NCBI RefSeq assembly: GCF_026230105.1
Contig: NC_079482.1
Location: 15,934,001 to 15,998,000, forward strand
Source of the DNA: Diorhabda sublineata
Lineage: Eukaryota; Arthropoda; Insecta; Coleoptera; Chrysomelidae
Length of the DNA: 64,000 nt
Direction: 5' to 3'
Shown here: one piece after another, positions 23,813-35,524 of the stretch
How the letters are laid out: each line of letters starts with the position of its first letter
Position numbering within the stretch: the stretch's first letter is position 1
Notes under the pieces: generated by a model
What the model saw: the letters and a program-made list of their open reading frames with translations, nothing else
Told to the model about the DNA's origin: nothing
Databases searched by the model: none
Made by a program: the position numbers and the translations under genes

Positions 23813-23975
23813 TTGAGATAGCTGGGACACATGGACTATTTGGAAAAATGTATTATGTTAAAGTTAGTGTTCCATTGACCCGATTTGACCCAAGATAAAG
23901 ATGTTAAATTGAAAGAACAACTGATGAACAGAAGGCAGTCGAATGGAATAGGAGAGCGGATATTAGAAAAATGAG
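23813..23975 (+). pseudogene. RTE-type retrotransposon C-terminal fragment
   Basis: KLR-LGHMDYLEKCIMLK with a TAG where relatives have Trp (RLRWLGH), followed further on by LMNRRQSNGIGERILE, fits the end of RTE-like endonuclease/RT proteins. Only about 55 codons are visible. It abuts the preceding non-LTR remnant, so one probably inserted next to or into the other. Confidence 0.4.
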
Positions 23976-25689
23976 AATAAGATCTTATTTTCTCTATTTT
24001 ATAAATATAAAACTTCTCATTATTAAGTCTTTGTTTTATCTGCGTATTAATAATGTATCACCATAAATTAAAAATTGCTTTGCCATACAATTACTATCTT
24101 TATAGGATGCAAACTAAAATGAGGAATATCACATTCTTCTTAGAGAAATCAATTAAAAGGTGTGAACTGTTACAAGTTACAAAACAAAGAAAGATCTGAA
24201 ACCCAACGGCAATAATGCCGTCTTCTACAAGATCTGTCTACCGTATCCATGTAATGAGTTTAACCCGATATTGGAGTACTGCCGCAGGCGAAAGAAAGAT
24301 CTTTGAGTAGTCTGGTTGTAGTTAATAAGATTATACGGTCCAGTGAAAACGTTCCGTTATAGTGCGGCGGTTCCGAGTCTTTTCAATAAGTTTATCGATG
24401 CTCCAATTCATTCTACGAAAACACAAGTTATTTCTCTATTCGATTTTATATTTTCCATTTTCTCGAGGTTAAATGTCTCCGACATTCTCGGACTGCTTAA
24501 GTCCTAGAGTAAAAAAAATGAAACAAAGTATGAATATAAATCTTTCGTGGTTCGCTTTAACACTATATATAAAGAGTGTTCATCAAGCAACGCAATCGGC
24601 TCATATTTCGATTTCTCTTCAGTTAGAAAGAAAAATATTTTTCAAAATAATTCAGGCCATCTGAATCAGTCAATTAGAAGTGTAGAGGCTGCACCCCATT
24701 AATCCAAAACAACCTACTCGTATTGATATCTTTTAATTAATAAACCTTGTATACAGGGTGTTTGAAAAAGGTTGCCTTTTACCAGGATATGTATAAAAAA
24801 TTTTTGTAACGCTATCGGTATATAACAAAGAGAAAAAATTTTTCACGATTTTACCAAAACTACAAGCAACTCTAAAATGAAATTTCATATGAATTTGCTT
24901 TGGAAGCTTATATATTACATGGATTTATTTTTATATTTGACTCTTATAGAGGGCGCCAATTACACAGTTCATGAAAGTAGTGTAGATGACAAATTTTTTA
25001 AGGTTAGATTCATTGATGAAAATTTCAAATAAACTGAAACTCAATTTTATGTAGCGATAAAAGTGATACATGCTAAAAATGTTGATTGATTGCTTGTAAC
25101 ATATCACAAAAATTCATTTATTATTATAAGTAAAATTATATATTGTTGATCAAAATGTAATCAAATGTTGAATACACCGAGATGTTATTAATCTTAATGG
25201 GACTAAACATTATACGATTGATCATACTACAGGTCGTACTACTACGAAACCAACTTGATACTATGTTAGAACGACAGATCGGATTCGCTTTTGTCCACTA
25301 GTTATTGCTTATCAATTTTTGTTGATTACCTACAAGTTGAGTCGTAGTACTTTTAATTTTGTGTTCGCAATGACATCCAATGTATGAAAAAAGACATTAG
25401 CTGCAATTTTGGCTTGTGCTAGATGACTGGATACAGCTCATAAACAGAAGAAAATTTGTCACATAAACGACAATTGTACTCTCATATGAACTTATTACGT
25501 GAACTAAGTACTAGGAATTAGGAGTATCTATAAAATCATATTATAAACGAAGAATCTGTACAATCATTTTCACCTGCTTTTTTAATTCATATCTGAAAGT
25601 CAATTTTTTTTTAAATTTATTTAAGTATTCATCATTATTAACATCTCACATACAGGATATGATGTATATTTCTATAGAGTTTGATCAAA
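23976..25689. other. Spacer with a GC-richer block and an ACAGGGTG repeat
   Basis: 24190-24400 is richer in G+C than its surroundings (cggcaataatgccgtcttct is a small palindromic start) and matches nothing I know. 24755-24985 starts acagggtgtttgaaaaagg and contains agagggcgccaattacac. It looks like another member of the ACAGGGTG-ended repeats, although its partner terminus was not found. Confidence 0.35.
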
Positions 25690-26810
25690 ACTTCCAATTA
25701 TTATGAACATTCTTATGTAAATTGTTCATATTTCAAACGAAAAATGTAAACAATCTATCTTCATCAAGAGTAGCGCTTGCACAAATCCCATCAAATTTAT
25801 TATAGGTATGTAATACTTTGTTGTATGAAGGTTTGCAACGTAAGTTACGAGATATGGCAACACTGATGTGATTATGTCAAATATTACATTGCTATCATGA
25901 AGTTTGTCATTTATAAAGATAAACAGACTTACGACGTATTGTCTAACGAATGCTATTTGAGTTGTTGACAGATACATGAAACAATCATCTTGGTTACAAT
26001 ATTTATATATATATATATTATAAGTTTTGGTGGTGAAAACTTGTCTACAAGATGAATTTCGCGCAGATCGTTTAAAATCGAATGTTGAGCTGAAAAACAT
26101 CGATGATCCACGTAAAACCGACATTAAAATATTGTTATGTGACATACAATGATATTGAGGGATTAATTGGCTTCAGATCTACTAGCATACACACAATCAG
26201 TATTGCACATTGTCAAAAATATTTTTTTGCGTTGGATACCACATAATTCGACAATTGTTCGATACGAGCACAAGTCGATTGGTGCAAAGAAATTATGAGT
26301 TACACCAAAAGACCTATATAACATTGTGACGGTCGATGATTCATGGATCTATGCATATGAACCAGAAACTAAATACCGTATGAGTCGTTCAAGACGATCC
26401 AAATACAACAATAGTTGTTCGCAAACGAAATACTCAAAAAAGAATGGTAGACTTGTTTTTTCGGAATAATTGTACATGTGGCCGTCGTTCTATCAGAAGA
26501 TGAATAATTCTCAAGTACGACATTGCGAGCTCTCACATATCTTTTTGAACAAAACCGTTTCTGAACAGTCGAATGATGTCTTCTTTAATTCTTGCGGACC
26601 AAAAATAAATTGCGAGATCAAGGTTTTTCTTTACCTAAAGAAGCGGTTAATGCGCTCAAATCAGATCTTTTGAAAATACCTCAATCAGAAAGAAGAAGTG
26701 TATTGATCTTAATTGAGAATTTTTTGAAGAACAATAGAGCCATATCCAATTATGAATATTTATTTTTCTATATCAAAACTTAAGAACAACCCTCGTATAA
26801 GTGGAATTTG
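25690..26810 (+). mobile_element. mariner element, family A copy 1, broken
   Basis: The coding remnant spans about 26035-26782. It reads CLQDEFRADRLKSNVELKNI, then VTYNDIEGLIGFRSTSIHTI (helix-turn-helix region), then RAQVDWCKEIM and TVDDSWIYAYEPETK, which holds the first catalytic aspartate. After damage and a deletion it resumes as FSLPKEAVNALKSDLLKIPQ near the C-terminus. The second and third catalytic aspartates are not recognisable. The 5' untranslated part (gatgtgattatgtcaaat at about 25868) and the 3' end (ctcgtataa) recur in the minus-strand copy at 44.9-46.2 kb, so both belong to one family. Termini were inferred from that comparison and are approximate. Confidence 0.75.
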
Positions 26811-27044
26811 TGTCCAATTCATCAACAATATAATTTTCATTGCTTGAATGATTATGAAATATCATCTTAATAGGAGCGTAATAGAGAGAAATCGAGCTAG
26901 CCTAACTTATTTTAAATTCCAAAAATATTTGAATTGGTTTAAATTTTTTCAACAGCATTCTAAATTGTACATCGTTTAAACCTGTCAAGCTGAATTCAAT
27001 GTGTTCATCTCAATATATCCATGCCAATTAATTCTCGTCGTCTC

Positions 27045-27390
27045 ATTTCCTTTTCACTAATTAAACTTGTCATGATCCCTCGATGCCATATTTTGTAAAG
27101 TCTGTATCATTTCTTATTTTCCCACTAATGTCATCTTTCCTGTGATCTTTGAATATTTATTAACGTTTGTAGCTTTCGTTTCTTGACTGTATTACTTATT
27201 CTAAACTTAATATTTCATTTAATCTCCGCCTCTTTACATTTTTTTACATTCGTTAAACTCACATGATATAGTATGGACCGAACATGAGCTGTTACAGATT
27301 GTGAATTATTTTTCACTTATCTTTACGACCGCTATGACGTATTCAACCACTGAGCGTAGTCTATGAAAGGGAAAAGGACTAGCACAGTAT
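27045..27390 (+). repeat. Unnamed repeat, copy 1
   Basis: It aligns in the same orientation with 30062-30440. Shared blocks: aaacttgtcatga near the left, tgtatcatttctt, ctttygtttyttgactg, and catattcaaccactgagcg followed by ggactagca at the right. The two copies differ by many substitutions and indels. No coding capacity. Family unknown. Confidence 0.6.
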
Positions 27391-28033
27391 ATATTTGTTA
27401 CTAGAATCACCTGCAGTCCAACATATTACGCCATCTCAAATATTTGTATTTTAATGGGAAAGGATAATTCCTAACAAATTCGAGTAGCAACTAATCATGA
27501 AACTTTTCTAAAAGGTACTTGAATGAGATTGAAAGTAGGAAACACATATATAGGTGTTTGCTTAGAGTTTTTAGTTATCATAAAAACCGAAGAGTAGTGT
27601 TTGAATTGATTGTGAGAGGTTTAGTAACGGATACCCCAATTGTTAAACTCATTTCAATGTATTGTGTGAAACAACGAAAATGCTGTTCTTCCTATTATGG
27701 TCTTTTGAAGAGTGACTGAATGAAATAAAATTGATAAACTTGAATTAGGTATCTTTTACAACAAAACTTTTTCAACAAACACCCAAAAAAGTTATTAAAA
27801 AGATAAAATTCATATATAATGCAATATTTTGGAACTGGTTATTTTTCAATTCATTAGAAATTGGATGGAATAACTCAAACCTAACCCAGGAATCCGACTG
27901 AAGAAGTTACTTTCTATAGACTATTTCCAATTTACTGACAAATACTGACTAATTTAGTAAAATTAATAATTCTTGTGACTAACTAAAGAAAACAGGTTTT
28001 TTATCGATTTTATCGATTTTATTTATCAATTTT
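27391..28033. other. AT-rich spacer, nothing recognised
   Basis: It contains one 66-codon open frame (27519-27719) with no recognisable motif. Confidence 0.4.
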
Positions 28034-28062
28034 CTATCTCTCTCTCTCTCTCTTTCTCTTTC
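28034..28062. repeat. (TC)n microsatellite
   Basis: Imperfect TC run directly at the 3' end of the minus-strand mariner remnant. It may have grown from that element's tail. Confidence 0.9.
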
Positions 28063-28895
28063 AGAAGCAATACAACCATTCCAACGATTCTCTAATTTCT
28101 CTATGTTATGCTTGTGAAAAGATTTGTCTTTTGCTTCAAACTACGCTCCAGTTACAGCAATTCATTCTGAACTATACAGTGGTTGAGAAAGCAATTCGAA
28201 GTTGCCATCGATATGTGAATCGGTGCATTGTCTTTTTTCCTTGATTTCTGCTTTCAAACGGTTCAAAAACTCTATGTAGTATTCACTATGGATTGTCTCC
28301 TCCTTTTGGAAATAGTCGATGAACAATATCCCAAGCACATCCCCAAATGCCGAACCCATAACCTTCCCAGCTGACTGTTGTGCATTTGGACGAGGTTCAT
28401 CGGCTGCAGTCCACTCAGATGAGATCGTTTTGATTCCGGAATGAATTAATGGATCCATGCTCCATCCATTGTCACATTTTGATGCAAAACATCTGATTTA
28501 TTACATGTAAACATGGCCAAACTCTGCTCTGCATCATCAAGACTTTGTTGTCTTTCATCGGCTGCGAGTAAACGGAGTACCCACTTTAAAAAAATATTAC
28601 TTATGGTCAAATGTTCATGGATAATTGTAAACAAACGGCCTTGTAATACCTTAATTGACTTAAATATTCCACGCAATTACAACTTACAATTAGATATAAC
28701 CAATTTGTGGACTTTTTTATGTTTTCTGGAGTTAGCACCTCAATTGGACGATCAAGTTTAAATTCATCAAATCAATAACAAATATTTTTTTTTGATACAA
28801 CAGAGTTTGGATAATACTTTTGAATCCATTCCTGAGTTTGTACAGTACTTTTGTTTTCTTCAAGATATCAACACACGAAATTGTTTTGTATCCAT
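28060..28895 (-). pseudogene. mariner transposase, family B copy 1, broken
   Basis: On the minus strand the frame begins near 28893 with MDTKQFRVLI. It continues through EWIQKYYPNSVVSKKNICY and EVLTPENIKK to FTIIHEHLTISNIFLKWVLR. Then come LLAADERQQSLDDAEQSLA and VTMDGAWIH, where the first catalytic aspartate is kept. From 28458 it reads SAGKVMGSAFGDVLGILFID and EYYIEFLNRLKAEIKEKRQ. The second and third catalytic blocks are then deleted (ELLSQPLYSS runs almost directly into IAVTGA-FEAKDKSFHKHNI). A normal mariner protein has about 345 residues, so a good part is lost. Mariners move by cut and paste at TA sites. The closest relative in the window is the copy at 37.8 kb. Confidence 0.8.
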
Positions 28896-29299
28896 TGTTC
28901 TCAAAATAATAGAAGTAGCTTCACTTAATTGGCTGTCACTTTGTTTTGACTATTAGAAATGTCATGAACTTATTGAGTGATGTATTAGCTAGTAGATACT
29001 AAAATCACACCAAGTCTTCATGGAAAAAGTTATTTCAAAGAATTCAATTAAGAATATACCATCGAGCAATTACAAATAAAAACAAATAGTGTAGAACCTG
29101 GAAGGTGAAAAGTACTGCTCCGGGATATAAAGCTGGCCTTCAATAAAGTATGGTACTACTCTAAAAAATCAGAAAATACCTTTTTCTAAATTTTTTGCTG
29201 ATTCTTGAATCCTATCTTGGAGATTGATACTAAAAAAAGAGTATTCAACAACACACCCAATTAATACATGTACTTCCCAAGGTAGCATTTTTATCCACT
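28896..29299. other. AT-rich spacer, nothing recognised
   Basis: No motif seen. It probably includes the eroded upstream part of the Jockey copy that follows. Confidence 0.4.
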
Positions 29300-29830
29300 T
29301 ATCTCTTATAGACAGCCGCTTCACTCACATGAGATAATAGATTTAGTGCAACATATACCGATAGCACTGCTCTAATAATTTTGAACTCAGATCGTCAACC
29401 CACATTACAGGCTATAGGAATAGTTGAAAATAAGGCGAATTCAAGGTAACGAGTCTTAATCCACCTACACAATGTTCACAACTAAAGGAAACTATCCCTC
29501 AGTAACAAAAAATGAGGATAAACTTCTAGGAAGGAAGCTAAATATCATGAACCTCATCTGGATAGCAGACTTTCTTAGAAGAAATATTTCTTCGAGAAAA
29601 GAAAACGGCTTGTGATTAGACAACTTTAATGGATAACTGGAGGGAAATTACAACCAAGACTACAAGACAATTTAAAAATATGGATTCCAGCTTTGAAGAT
29701 TGGCATTTCAAAAAAATATGAATAATATAGAGATTTTGAGTCGAAAGTTCTGAGGGTGATAACAAATACTTAATTGTATGTGTCCAATCGGTGCAAGGTT
29801 TCTATAAGTTCTCTCGATTAAAGAAAAAAT
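29300..29830 (+). pseudogene. Jockey-clade non-LTR retrotransposon 3' end
   Basis: TYTDSTALIILNSDRQPTLQ near 29355 is the catalytic FADDTA block with both aspartates altered. STYTMFTTKGNYPSVTKN, GRKLNIMNLIW, then KYGFQL (relatives: WTYGIQLWG) and NNIEIL followed by SKVLRVITNT complete the usual order of the RT C-terminal region. Frames alternate and there are several stops. The 5' part is missing, as is common for copies truncated during target-primed integration. Confidence 0.7.
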
Positions 29831-30061
29831 AAATGTGGCCAGTGGAAAATACAATAAAATATTTCAGTTCACCCCAATCGAGTATCAAAAGCATATTATC
29901 CACTAAAGAGTCATAATATTTACTCCGTACGAACTCTCTAATAGATTTCAAAATATTTTATATCGAGTTCTCTATGTATGTTATGAGATTAACTGGAAAT
30001 GTTAATTATGTAGTGCAATCTATGTTTACTGTTATCTCAATTCTCTACTGATTTTCTTTTA

Positions 30062-30440
30062 GAAGAAATATGATTTACTTTCCATTTATGAAACTTGTCA
30101 TGAACGCGGAATGTCATATTTCGTCTGTATCATTTCTTGTTTCTTTCCTCAAATCCGTTATCAATATTTGCAAACGTCCATAGCTTTTGTTTTTCGACTG
30201 AATTACTAATTCCAAACACATTATTTGGTTTAGTGTTCTCCTCATCACATTTATTCTCATTCATTCCTCAAATGAAACAGCACAATAAAACAATTATCAT
30301 TAGTTAAACTCAAATATTATTGTTTGGATGCAAAAACAGAAACCGTTGAACAGTGTGGATTATTTTATAAGCTTTTATAAGCCATATGACATATTCAACC
30401 ACTGAGCGGAGTCTATTATGGGGAAAAAGGACTAGCAAAC
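30062..30440 (+). repeat. Unnamed repeat, copy 2
   Basis: Second copy of the repeat at 27045-27390. It ends catattcaaccactgagcgg, then ggactagca. The rest of 29831-30629 shows nothing else. Confidence 0.6.
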
Positions 30441-30629
30441 CTTCTGGCAATGTTTTGTTGTCTCCTTTAAATTCCATAGAAAGAACTCTTCTGAATCAGA
30501 CGATTAAATATTCCATTTATTATTAGAACCACCAATAAGAAGGACCAATCTTGGGATGCGTGCCTCGTTTACTCTTAAATGACTACAAATACAACGGAAC
30601 AGTTTCTCAGCGTGTTTCATAGCAAAACT

Positions 30630-30885
30630 AGGATAATGGCGGCAATGTTTTAGAATGTCCTTGGTATGATACACCTTTACTATATGTCGAACGGAAAAAC
30701 AATGTAATTCAAATATTATTTTAGTTCATTGGGGATATTCCATAATGATTTTGTCCAGAAAAAAGCTCCTTTTTTGTACCAGAGAGATAAAATATGCAAT
30801 TCCTCTCGTCCACCCTATTCTCCATCCTTGAGTGACTATTTTTTGTACAAAAATATCACACAATAATGACTATACAGAAAGATAT
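30630..30885 (+). pseudogene. mariner transposase fragment
   Basis: RIMAAMF, a TAG where relatives have Trp, NVLGMIHLYYMSNGKTM, then a deleted gap, then RPPYSPSLSDYFLYKNITQ, which carries the third catalytic aspartate (SDYF). Only about 80 codons remain. The subfamily is close to the copies at 28 and 31.8 kb. Confidence 0.65.
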
Positions 30886-31835
30886 TCAATTTCTATGATG
30901 AAATACAGCAATACTCGATTTAATGCATAGAAAAAATATAATTAAAAAATAAAAGTCTGGAAAGTGATTTAGTACGGTACGGGATAGATGTTTTTGGAAG
31001 AGGCGACGAAAAAGCCGAGTCAAGAATATCTAATCGAGTACTGTAATAATATCTTCACGACGTATATCGTAATGTTTTTTTTTCATACTGTACTGTAAAA
31101 TCGACAAAAAAGACAGTTTGAGCTAATACATTAATAGTTAATCTATTAATAAAGACTCTGCTGTAATAAGAGAATATGTATTTCATCTTAAAAAACTGTC
31201 TACTCAATTTTTATTTAATTATTTATGATACACACATACAGTTACCAAATTTATCCAACTTCTAAAAACTATGTTTCAAATGGGTTAATTGTTCAAACTC
31301 TACATCTATGGTCCCTTGATATTTTTTTGCAATTTTTGTTACATGTTTAACCCTATTGTTAAACAACACCATTCGAAATCCGCCCTTCTAGCATTGTTCG
31401 CCTCACAATCTGAACCATACAAGGACATTTCATTGTTTCCTCGGACCGTTAGATCAACTGTTCTGTCGTTATTCTCTTGTTCCAAAGTCAACGAATGAGG
31501 CGAGGTCAAGTGTTAGGATGTTACATTGACAAGTTCTCTTGCAACGGGTACGAATGGATATATGTTCTTTACTATTGAATGTAGGAGGCGGTAACTAGTT
31601 CATTTAATTTGGGAAATTTATGGGTGTGGTTGAAACTAATATAACAAATTGTAATCACTTCCAATTCACTTCATTGTGTATAAGAGCGTATATGGTTAAG
31701 TGTTATAATTCTTACCATGTTAATACTTATCTCTAGTAAATAGGTTCACTACATAAAGAAGAATAAAGAATAATTTGAATTTTGCATAAATATTATGAAA
31801 ATACAGAATATATTATTTACTATACTGACTGAAGC
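30886..31835. other. Spacer, nothing certain
   Basis: 31350-31500 is slightly GC-richer and open for 69 codons on the plus strand, without a recognisable motif. Confidence 0.4.
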
Positions 31836-32830
31836 GAGTTTTTACGAGGATAGTCCCAGATGTACCTGGCCTGACATAGAGATGGCGGTAGTTGCTTGAC
31901 AAATATTACTGTATTAGAAAGTACACAATCTATACAGCATATGTTTCGAGTTTGAAAGGCCACTTTGTTCAATATTTGTGGCAGTTATCAATATTGGAAG
32001 TTTTTAGTGAATTTGTCAACGTGGATAAATTTGATCATCGTTATGTGTTACAATACTTTTTTTTTGAAAGGCCGTAGCCCAACCAATATGAAAGCTGAAT
32101 TGGATTCTATTCTGAGTGGGACTGCTCCTTCGTTATTGACTGTGCTTGAGTTTAAGAGAGACTTTACAACCTATAAAGACCAGCATCGCAGTGGTCGACC
32201 AAATGAAGTGACGACTCTAAAAATATTGAAGAAAATTCACGAAACGGTACTGGATGATTGTCGACTGAAAGTGCGTGAGCTAGCAGACATAGTAAGCATG
32301 TGGGTGCATTACTTTACGGCTTAAACACAAGAACTGAAAGAAATGGACTGACAAAGGAGAATCAGCTCCCAAGAAGGCAAAGGTTATTGCGAAGATTTTT
32401 TGAGATGCGCGTGAGATAATTTCTATTGACTATATTGAAAAGGAAAAATCTATCAACGGCGAGTACTATGCGAACTTATTGAGAGTTTGAGCGAAGAAAT
32501 GAATCAAAAAGGACCGTACTTGGCTAAGAAGATGTTGTTTCATCAAGACATTGCACCAGCTCACACTTCCGTTATTGCAATGGCCAAAATTAATGAATAA
32601 AAATTTGAATTGATACTACATGCACCATTTTTGGCAGATTCGGCCCTTTTGAGTTATTTTCTACTCCAAGAATGTCTAGGTGGTGAAGGATTTGCTAGCA
32701 ATTGAAAGGTCGGCAGTTAATGGCTATTTTGAGGAGTTTCACGATTCTTATTATAAAAATGGTATCGATTTTATTAAACATAGCTTGGAAAAGTGTATGT
32801 TGGGCCAGGTACTTCTGGGACCATTCGCAA
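31836..32830 (+). mobile_element. mariner element, family C, internally deleted
   Basis: The left end near 31836 reads ttttacgaggatagtcccag, a typical mariner-like start. Coding begins near 32023 with VDKFDHRYVLQYFF (start codon now GTG). It continues after a frameshift with KGRSPTNMKAELDSILS, DQHRSGRPNEVTT and RLKVRELADIVSM. About 75 residues are then missing. WVHYFT, WTDKGESAPKKAKVI, SIDYIEKEKSINGEYYANLL, HQDIAPAHTSVIAMAKI (second aspartate) and NGYFEEFHDSYYKNGID follow to about 32800. The first catalytic block and the third (SDYF) are damaged or absent. The right terminus was not identified. Frames change at least four times. Confidence 0.8.
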
Positions 32831-34384
32831 TCAGAGACCGAAGTCAAAATTAAAATTACTTATTTATACTTACATCAGAACCGCCTCCTGAGAAAAAGAA
32901 GTCCAGAGGGAAAAGCTACTTCGATAGAAAAAGTTATCTAACTTACTCTTAGCTAATATAGTTCTCGGAGTGACTCATCAATAGATCAGTTGAGAACGAA
33001 TAAAATTCCAACATAGCTATGAAGGGTGATGGGCAATTGCCCGTAACTGTTCTTTCATACTACTTTGTTTAAGTTTAAGAAAGTGAAAATTAACATTTCA
33101 AATAACGAAAATCCTCACAGAGCTAAATTATGGTACAGAACCTATGTTCACTATTAGAAAGTTTTCAGAAGTCCACAAAGTTCTAATGGCTGCTAAAAAA
33201 GTTACTCAAGATTAAAAGTCATTTAAAAGAGAATTTTTTGAGTAAATCCAAAGAATCTACAAAAACTCTTCTGATGCTTCTGATGATTCCCAACCACCAT
33301 TGTTAACATATCGATTTCAAAAGTTTATATATATTATATACGAGACTCACATATTTTCACGTCACATCTGAGGAAGTGTACTTGGCGTTATTTTTTACTT
33401 AGTTTCCTCGATAGGCTACTCCATTATTGGTTATGACAGAACGTTTTGGGATAGTATTTGAATTGCTATATGTTGATTACTGATATTGATCAACGGATAT
33501 TGGAGTTTGGCAAAAATTCTTCAGATCTTTCAATGTAAACTGCTACTAATAGTGTTAATATGGAAAGGTCAACTTTACTAATAGTAGATTTTGGAATTGA
33601 TTATAACAATCGTCAGGATATTCAGCCTCAACATCAACTACTTAGAATCATCAAAACGAACTCGAGCTTTCGTAAAATTATTTTTTTATTTGAAAACAAG
33701 AATGATTTATAAAATCTATGAATTTCTTTTCGAAGTATGAATGCTTTTCTTCATTTGCTCCATTTCAGAAAAATAAGCAACTTTCACCGGTGAACACCAG
33801 GAACGAGATGATCGATAAAATAAGCTTCCATTGTTCCATATTAGGATATGAGAATACTGAAGGGGTATATACTAACCTAACAAAAACGTCTAGAAGCACA
33901 CAAAATTATTGGGGAAACATGGAGTAGTATATATATGACCTGGATTAATTTAGACAACAGTTTTCCAAGAAATCATCAAATTATTTCAGAAATAAAATAT
34001 ATGTAAACACATACCCATAAGCCTTATATTATTTATATTCAAGAAAACATGACATCTGAATTATCTTCATCAGTGATTTTCAAAGATGAGGAATTACAAA
34101 AAGGAGAACTGTAAGAGGCTAAATTAATAATTAGTTGCTGAATCATTCAGTACTCTAAAAGTGACAGTGAATTTTATGTTAACTACTGGAAAATTGCGAA
34201 CTAGTTTGAGTAACATGGATGCTTTTTTTGCTATTCTATTTATAACATTGCTACAACTTTTAGATGAAAATTGTGCATGATACACTGATCCAATTATTAT
34301 GAAGGGTGTAAAATTTCTTATTCTCACAGTTAAGAAAAAATTCATCGGAACCTTGTGGTTTGTTTCTCTTGAAACTACAGCTTC
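32831..34384. other. Spacer with one coding-like patch
   Basis: 33123-33305 (plus strand) is coding-like: FTIRKFSEVHKVLMAAKKVT and IQRIYKNSSDASDDSQPP, interrupted by two stops. I cannot assign it. The rest is AT-rich and featureless. Confidence 0.3.
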
Positions 34385-35480
34385 ATTCTATTCGAATTTG
34401 TTATTCCGCCACAGTCTGCTGAGTACTGCCGTCCAGACAAGGTGTTGATTTTTTTGTGACCACAGTAGAAGGAAGCTTCTGATCCTGGTTCGGTGCTGCC
34501 CCCATGTAGGCGACTCGTTTATGTTTTCTCTGTGACTGGATTTCGTTGTTTGCGGTAGTCCTGGGACACTCACACGATCTCCATGCATGCTCTGGCTTAC
34601 CACAATTCCGACGTGTGCTCTCTCTCGGCTTCATGTTAACCATACCTTTCAACAAGTTTTATTCTGCATTCCGGGCTGAATCGTATCCAAGGGCAGAAGT
34701 CAGGGCATCTACTAAGGTTCTCAGATGGGTTAATTGAAGCGTCTTCTGCATATCATGATCGCCAAGGCCATCAATGAATGCCTGGATGCCCAAACATTTT
34801 ATCATGTTTTCTGGTGCTGATGGATAAGCAAATCGAACAAGTCGGGTAATGTCTACTTTGTTCTCTTAAAGAGTTTCGTCATGCTTGTGCCCTCGGTCAT
34901 TTAGATACGATTGTTACAGGGTAGATGCTCGTGACCATATAGCATATCTAACCTCTTCTTCAGCTGTTCGAAATCGTCAGTTTCTTTAAGAGGTATCGGT
35001 TGGAGTACATCAAAGGCGTCTCCTCGCAATGCAATGGTCAAGTTCACTGCCTTTTCTTTATCGGACCCATTATTCACTCTAGCGACTGCCTCAAATTATT
35101 TAACGTTATTGGTCCAAGAGGTCTTGCCGTCGAACGTTGAGGCTTTGACTCGTCTGGAACTGCCGATTTCTTCTGTATTGAGTGGTGCTTATATATAGCA
35201 TAGTTCTTTATGATTAATATTCTTCTCTTATATTAATGTGTTTTGTTCTTGAATCTGCCACCTTTTCTCTAGCTCGGTTCTCAATGATGAAATTTGGGAA
35301 AAAATGTCGCTTTTCAAGACTCCTAGTTAAATAGATAAATTTCTGGATGAAATCCGTCATTTACCAGTGCCATTTTTAGTCTTTCGATCAATTCGCTCTT
35401 CTTGCGGACTTTTCCAATTCCCGATTCTCCAGTTCGGCTTTCAGTTCCGTCACTTTCAGATCAATTAAACTCCTGGCCAT
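34385..35480 (-). pseudogene. Gypsy-type gag remnant with SAP-like N-terminus and zinc knuckle
   Basis: On the minus strand the frame opens near 35480 (MARSLIDLKVTELKAEL) and continues ENRELEKS with a two-helix SAP-like pattern. From about 35150 down it reads the capsid-like region in pieces: ASTFDGKTSWTNNVK, KAVNLTIALRGDAFDVLQPI and LKKRLDMLYGHEHLPCNNR, then FIDGLG-like and TLVDALTSALGYDSARN segments in other frames. At 34620-34570, RNCGKPEHAWRSCECPR is a CCHC-like zinc knuckle with one altered position. Gag packages element RNA in particles. Stops and frameshifts abound. No protease, reverse transcriptase or integrase follows, and the remnant stops near 34385. It lies directly downstream of an LTR-like sequence, as expected for a 5' end. 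Confidence 0.7.
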
Positions 35481-35524
35481 GTTTATGTCACTATTTATTC
35501 ACAGTATCCCACAACTGACAGAAA

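Noticed and set aside
25726..26145. 139-codon minus-strand ORF
   Set aside because: It covers the 5' untranslated part and N-terminal codons of a plus-strand mariner.
34124..34345. Possible RT C-terminal fragment (NRIAKKASMLLKLVRNF), minus strand
   Set aside because: It resembles the segment after the RT palm in some non-LTR elements, but only about 25 residues fit and no neighbouring block supports it.
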